NCBI GenBank assembly: GCA_019096065.1
Contig: JAGUCH010000007.1
Coordinates: forward strand, 5,292,501-5,356,500
DNA length: 64,000 bases
Source of the DNA: Paracyclopina nana
Lineage: Eukaryota; Arthropoda; Copepoda; Cyclopoida; Cyclopettidae
Direction: 5' to 3'
Each line of letters starts with the position of its first letter. Within the stretch, counting starts at the first letter, position 1. The position numbers and the translations under genes are program-made. Under the pieces are notes generated by a model. The model ran no database searches. It was not told where the DNA came from and saw only the letters and a list, made by a program, of their open reading frames with translations. Positions 61,308-64,000 of the stretch are shown one piece after another.

Positions 61308-63837
61308 GCAAGGAAATGGTGGACTACATCGCGGACTATCTGGAAAACATTCGGGAGCGGCGGGTGTTTCCGGACGTGAAGCCGGGCTACATGCGAGAAT
61401 TGCTTCCGGAGAATCCTCCGTTGGACGGCGAGGATTGGGAGTCCATTTTCAAGGATGTGGAGCGAGTCATCATGCCGGGGGTGACCCACTGGCAGAGTCC
61501 CCATATGCATGCCTATTTTCCAGCCTTGAACAGCTACCCATCCCTGCTGGGAGATATGTTGGCAGATGGCATAAATTGTCTTGGCTTCACTTGGGTAATA
61601 ACATTTATTGTAGGGCTTCTCCATAATTAATTATCATACTATAATAGCAGCCCGATCAATGCAGTGGCAAGAAAGTCCACGAAAGTCTTCATTCTGCTAT
61701 TTTCATTCAGCTTACTTACATAAATTAAAAGATATTCGATACAACTTTCGCTTAATTTTGGCTATCGTTTAACGAGCTTTTTTAATATAAGAAACTGGTA
61801 GTAATACAAAATGGCAATTTCAATGAGTCTCATTAGAGGTTTTAAAGATATGAAAGGATACATCTAAATATAATTTTTATAAAGGCATCGAGCCCTGCTT
61901 GCACGGAGCTGGAGACAATTGTGATGGATTACCTGGGCAAGATGATTGGTCTTCCGGATGAGTTCATCCACAGGAAGACCAACAGCCACGGCGGCGGCGT
62001 GATTCAAACGACAGCCTCGGAATCGACCTTTGTCTGCCTGTTGGCAGGGCGAACGGAGGCCATTAAGCGGTACCAAGAGAGGTTCCCGGAAATGGAGGAT
62101 GCTGATATTAATAGCCGCCTGGTGGCCTATTGCTCCGACCAGGCCCATTCCAGCGTGGAAAAGGCCGGTCTCATCGGCCTGGTCAAGATCCGCTACATTG
62201 AGAGCGATGAGAATCTCAGCCTCAGAGGGGACAAGCTTAAGGAGGCCATTGAGACCGATAGAGAAAATGGATACGTTCCCTTCTTCGTAAGCAAATACGT
62301 ACACTTACATTGTAGTACGTACAAATACAGCTTGTATTCTAAATAGCCTTAGATGGGTGTTTTTTAGGTGCTTTTTTGGGGTATAACTGCCAATATGTAT
62401 TTATTCTGTATTTTATCTGTATTAATTTCTAATTCGCAATTTCCAAAGATAATTGTATATCTGAGTCTTTTCTGAGCTTTTTGAGCAGCTTTCTTAATTG
62501 GTGTCCTTTCAGCTGTGTGTGTCATTGGGAACCACTGGGTCCTGCTCGTTTGATGCTCTCGCGGAATTGGGGCCAATTTGTAAGGCAGTTTTCCAATTAA
62601 AATGCTAATTTCAAGTGTGATCTCCACCCTTCTTTTCTGCGTGAAACAAAAGGCCAAGAGGAGGAGATGTGGCTTCACGTGGATGCAGCCTACGCAGGCT
62701 CGGCCTTTGTTTGCCCGGAATTCCGGAATTTCATGGAGGGCATCGAATATGCTGATAGCATTGCATTCAACCCATCCAAATGGCTTCTCGTTCACTTTGA
62801 TTGCACAGCCATGTGGTAAAATTGAGGCCTAAAAGGCCCTGATCATCATGATAAAAATACCCTAGCTTATTTGCCACAAAAACTAAGTTCAATTTTCATT
62901 CAACTTCAATTTTGAAAATGAAATTCAATTTGAAAGGTTCAAATTCTCGAATATTTCCTGAATGCTAACTGTATACTATGCATATGTATGATTTAAGTTT
63001 AACAAACAGATTAATGATCAGGGTCTTGATTTAGCATAAATGAGCTACATTTTAAAAGTCGTCAACTTGCAGGGTGAAAAACAGCCGAAGTCTGCACAAA
63101 ACATTCAACGTTGAGCCTCTGTATTTGCAGCATGAAAACTCCGGCTTGGCCATCGACTACATGGTAAAAAATAAAAGAAAGCAAAGTAGAAAATGTATCG
63201 TAAAAAGGAAAAGTTTGATTTAATTTAACTTGGATCAGATTGACAAGATTGAAATTGAAACTCATAATTTTGCTGCTTAATTGGTTCAAATGCATAAATG
63301 TGTCAAAAAACATAGAAGCATTAATAATAAGATTAACCGGTTCCCATTTACAGCACTGGCAGGTACCTTTGAGTAAGCGATTCAGGGCTTTGAAATTATG
63401 GTTTGTCATCCGAAATTACGGAGTCAAAGGGCTGCAAGCACACATCAGAAAGGTGACTTTTACTCAACTGAAATTGTATTGAGAAAATAATATCAAATGT
63501 ATTTTGTAGGGAGTTCGGCTGGCGCAAAAATTCGAATCTTTGGTCCTGGCTGATGAGCGGTTCGAAATTCCCGCCAAAAGACATTTGGGCATGGTCGTGT
63601 TTCGCCTCAAGGGAGAAAATGATCAAACTGAAAAGCTGCTGAAAAAGCTCAACGGCTCAGGCAAAATGCACGCTGTGCCAGCCTCACTGAAGGGGAAATA
63701 TGTGATTCGGTTCACTGTGACTTCACCAAAAACGAATTTGCATGACATCGCCAAAGATTGGGAGCTCATCCAAACGTTTGCCAACGAAATCCTGGGAAGT
63801 GACGTGACTATCACCAAAGCACGAGTTCCCCTAAAAG
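61308..63837 (+). CDS. Hdc: Histidine decarboxylase, incomplete at both ends
   Basis: Makes histamine from histidine using pyridoxal phosphate; histamine is the photoreceptor transmitter in arthropods. Exons 61308-61594, 61885-62286, 62513-62579, 62653-62815, 63073-63163, 63354-63452 and 63510-63837 join in phase. A short 5' exon (phase 1) and the 3' end beyond the window are missing. Signatures: [36 protein letters not shown], [24 protein letters not shown] block, [17 protein letters not shown], and [13 protein letters not shown] with the cofactor-binding Lys. [18 protein letters not shown] has Ser where dopa decarboxylase has Gly, the residue known to set histidine preference. This and the overall wording favour HDC over dopa or tyrosine decarboxylase. 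Confidence 0.92.
62836..63024. repeat. Inverted-end segment in HDC intron
   Basis: GGCCCTGATCATCATGAT at the left and ATTAATGATCAGGGTC at the right are inverted, bounding about 190 bp of A/T-rich DNA within the intron before the exon at 63073. Similar GATGATCAGGGCC ends occur near 2618. Probably a small MITE. Confidence 0.45.
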
Positions 63838-64000
63838 GTACTTTGGAATTCATCTTTAAAATCTGCACTCATTGATTTCACATTTAAAAGTGACCTGAAA
63901 TATGAATTTTGAGCCTCATCCTGCTTTCAAAAATTAAATTTCACCAAAAAGCAGAAAAAGCTAAGAAACTAAAAAACTTTGAGATTCGGAGTCTTACTAT

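Overview
The window is animal nuclear DNA. It holds intron-bearing genes with GT-AG splice sites, AATAAA poly(A) signals, a TATA/TCAGT-type core promoter, and many small inverted-repeat transposons. The gene set (paired-type Pax3/7, C3G, muscleblind, a two-finger-pair-free-of-duplication muscleblind form, a DM4/DM12 protein, histidine decarboxylase) suggests an arthropod. It is probably a compact non-model genome, for example crustacean-grade, but I cannot place the species. Genes average under 4 kb apart. Most introns are 50 to 600 bp and were joined here by matching splice sites and reading phase.

Layout. 1-3.5 kb is a transposon-rich stretch: two TA-flanked palindromic MITEs, a 2.5 kb element with long inverted ends, and a nested 222 bp Harbinger-like MITE. 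3.55-6.9 kb (+) is a Pax3/7 (paired/gooseberry) gene lacking its first exon. 7.6-12.4 kb (-) is C3G/RAPGEF1. 15.3-17.8 kb (+) is an SLC22 organic-cation-type transporter. 19.5-22.0 kb (+) is PXK. 22.1-22.9 kb (-) is a small secreted EF-hand gene in four short exons, tail-to-tail with PXK. 24.6-26.9 kb (+) has two DM4/DM12-like units separated by a MITE. 27.5-30.4 kb (+) is ZFR. 31.9-34.1 kb (+) is a ZP-domain membrane protein. 34.3-35.2 kb (-) is a mucin-like, probably GPI-anchored protein. 35.5-38.1 kb (+) is BCKDHA (branched-chain ketoacid dehydrogenase E1-alpha), with a duplicated 162-nt exon. 38.9-39.3 kb (-) is a lone histone H2B. 40.3-41.3 kb (+) is a Ly6-type three-finger protein. 41.7-42.7 kb (-) is a single-exon seven-helix receptor. 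45.2-46.5 kb (-) is muscleblind. 50.3-53.0 kb (+) is a ZIP zinc transporter with a very His/Asp-rich tail. 53.2-54.2 kb (+) is MESH1/HDDC3. 54.7-55.9 kb (+) is a CAP-domain secreted protein. 57.5-58.2 kb (-) is a fatty-acid-binding protein. 61.3-63.8 kb (+) is histidine decarboxylase, running off the right edge.

The genes do not form a pathway; this is an ordinary eukaryotic neighbourhood. The most notable points are the BCKDHA duplicated exon (probable mutually exclusive exons over the thiamine/K+ site), the ZIP tail exon whose splicing is bypassed by a stop just inside the preceding intron, the EF-hand gene overlapping the PXK 3' end, and the young 222 bp MITE family. Exon coordinates were derived by hand and have not been tested against RNA.
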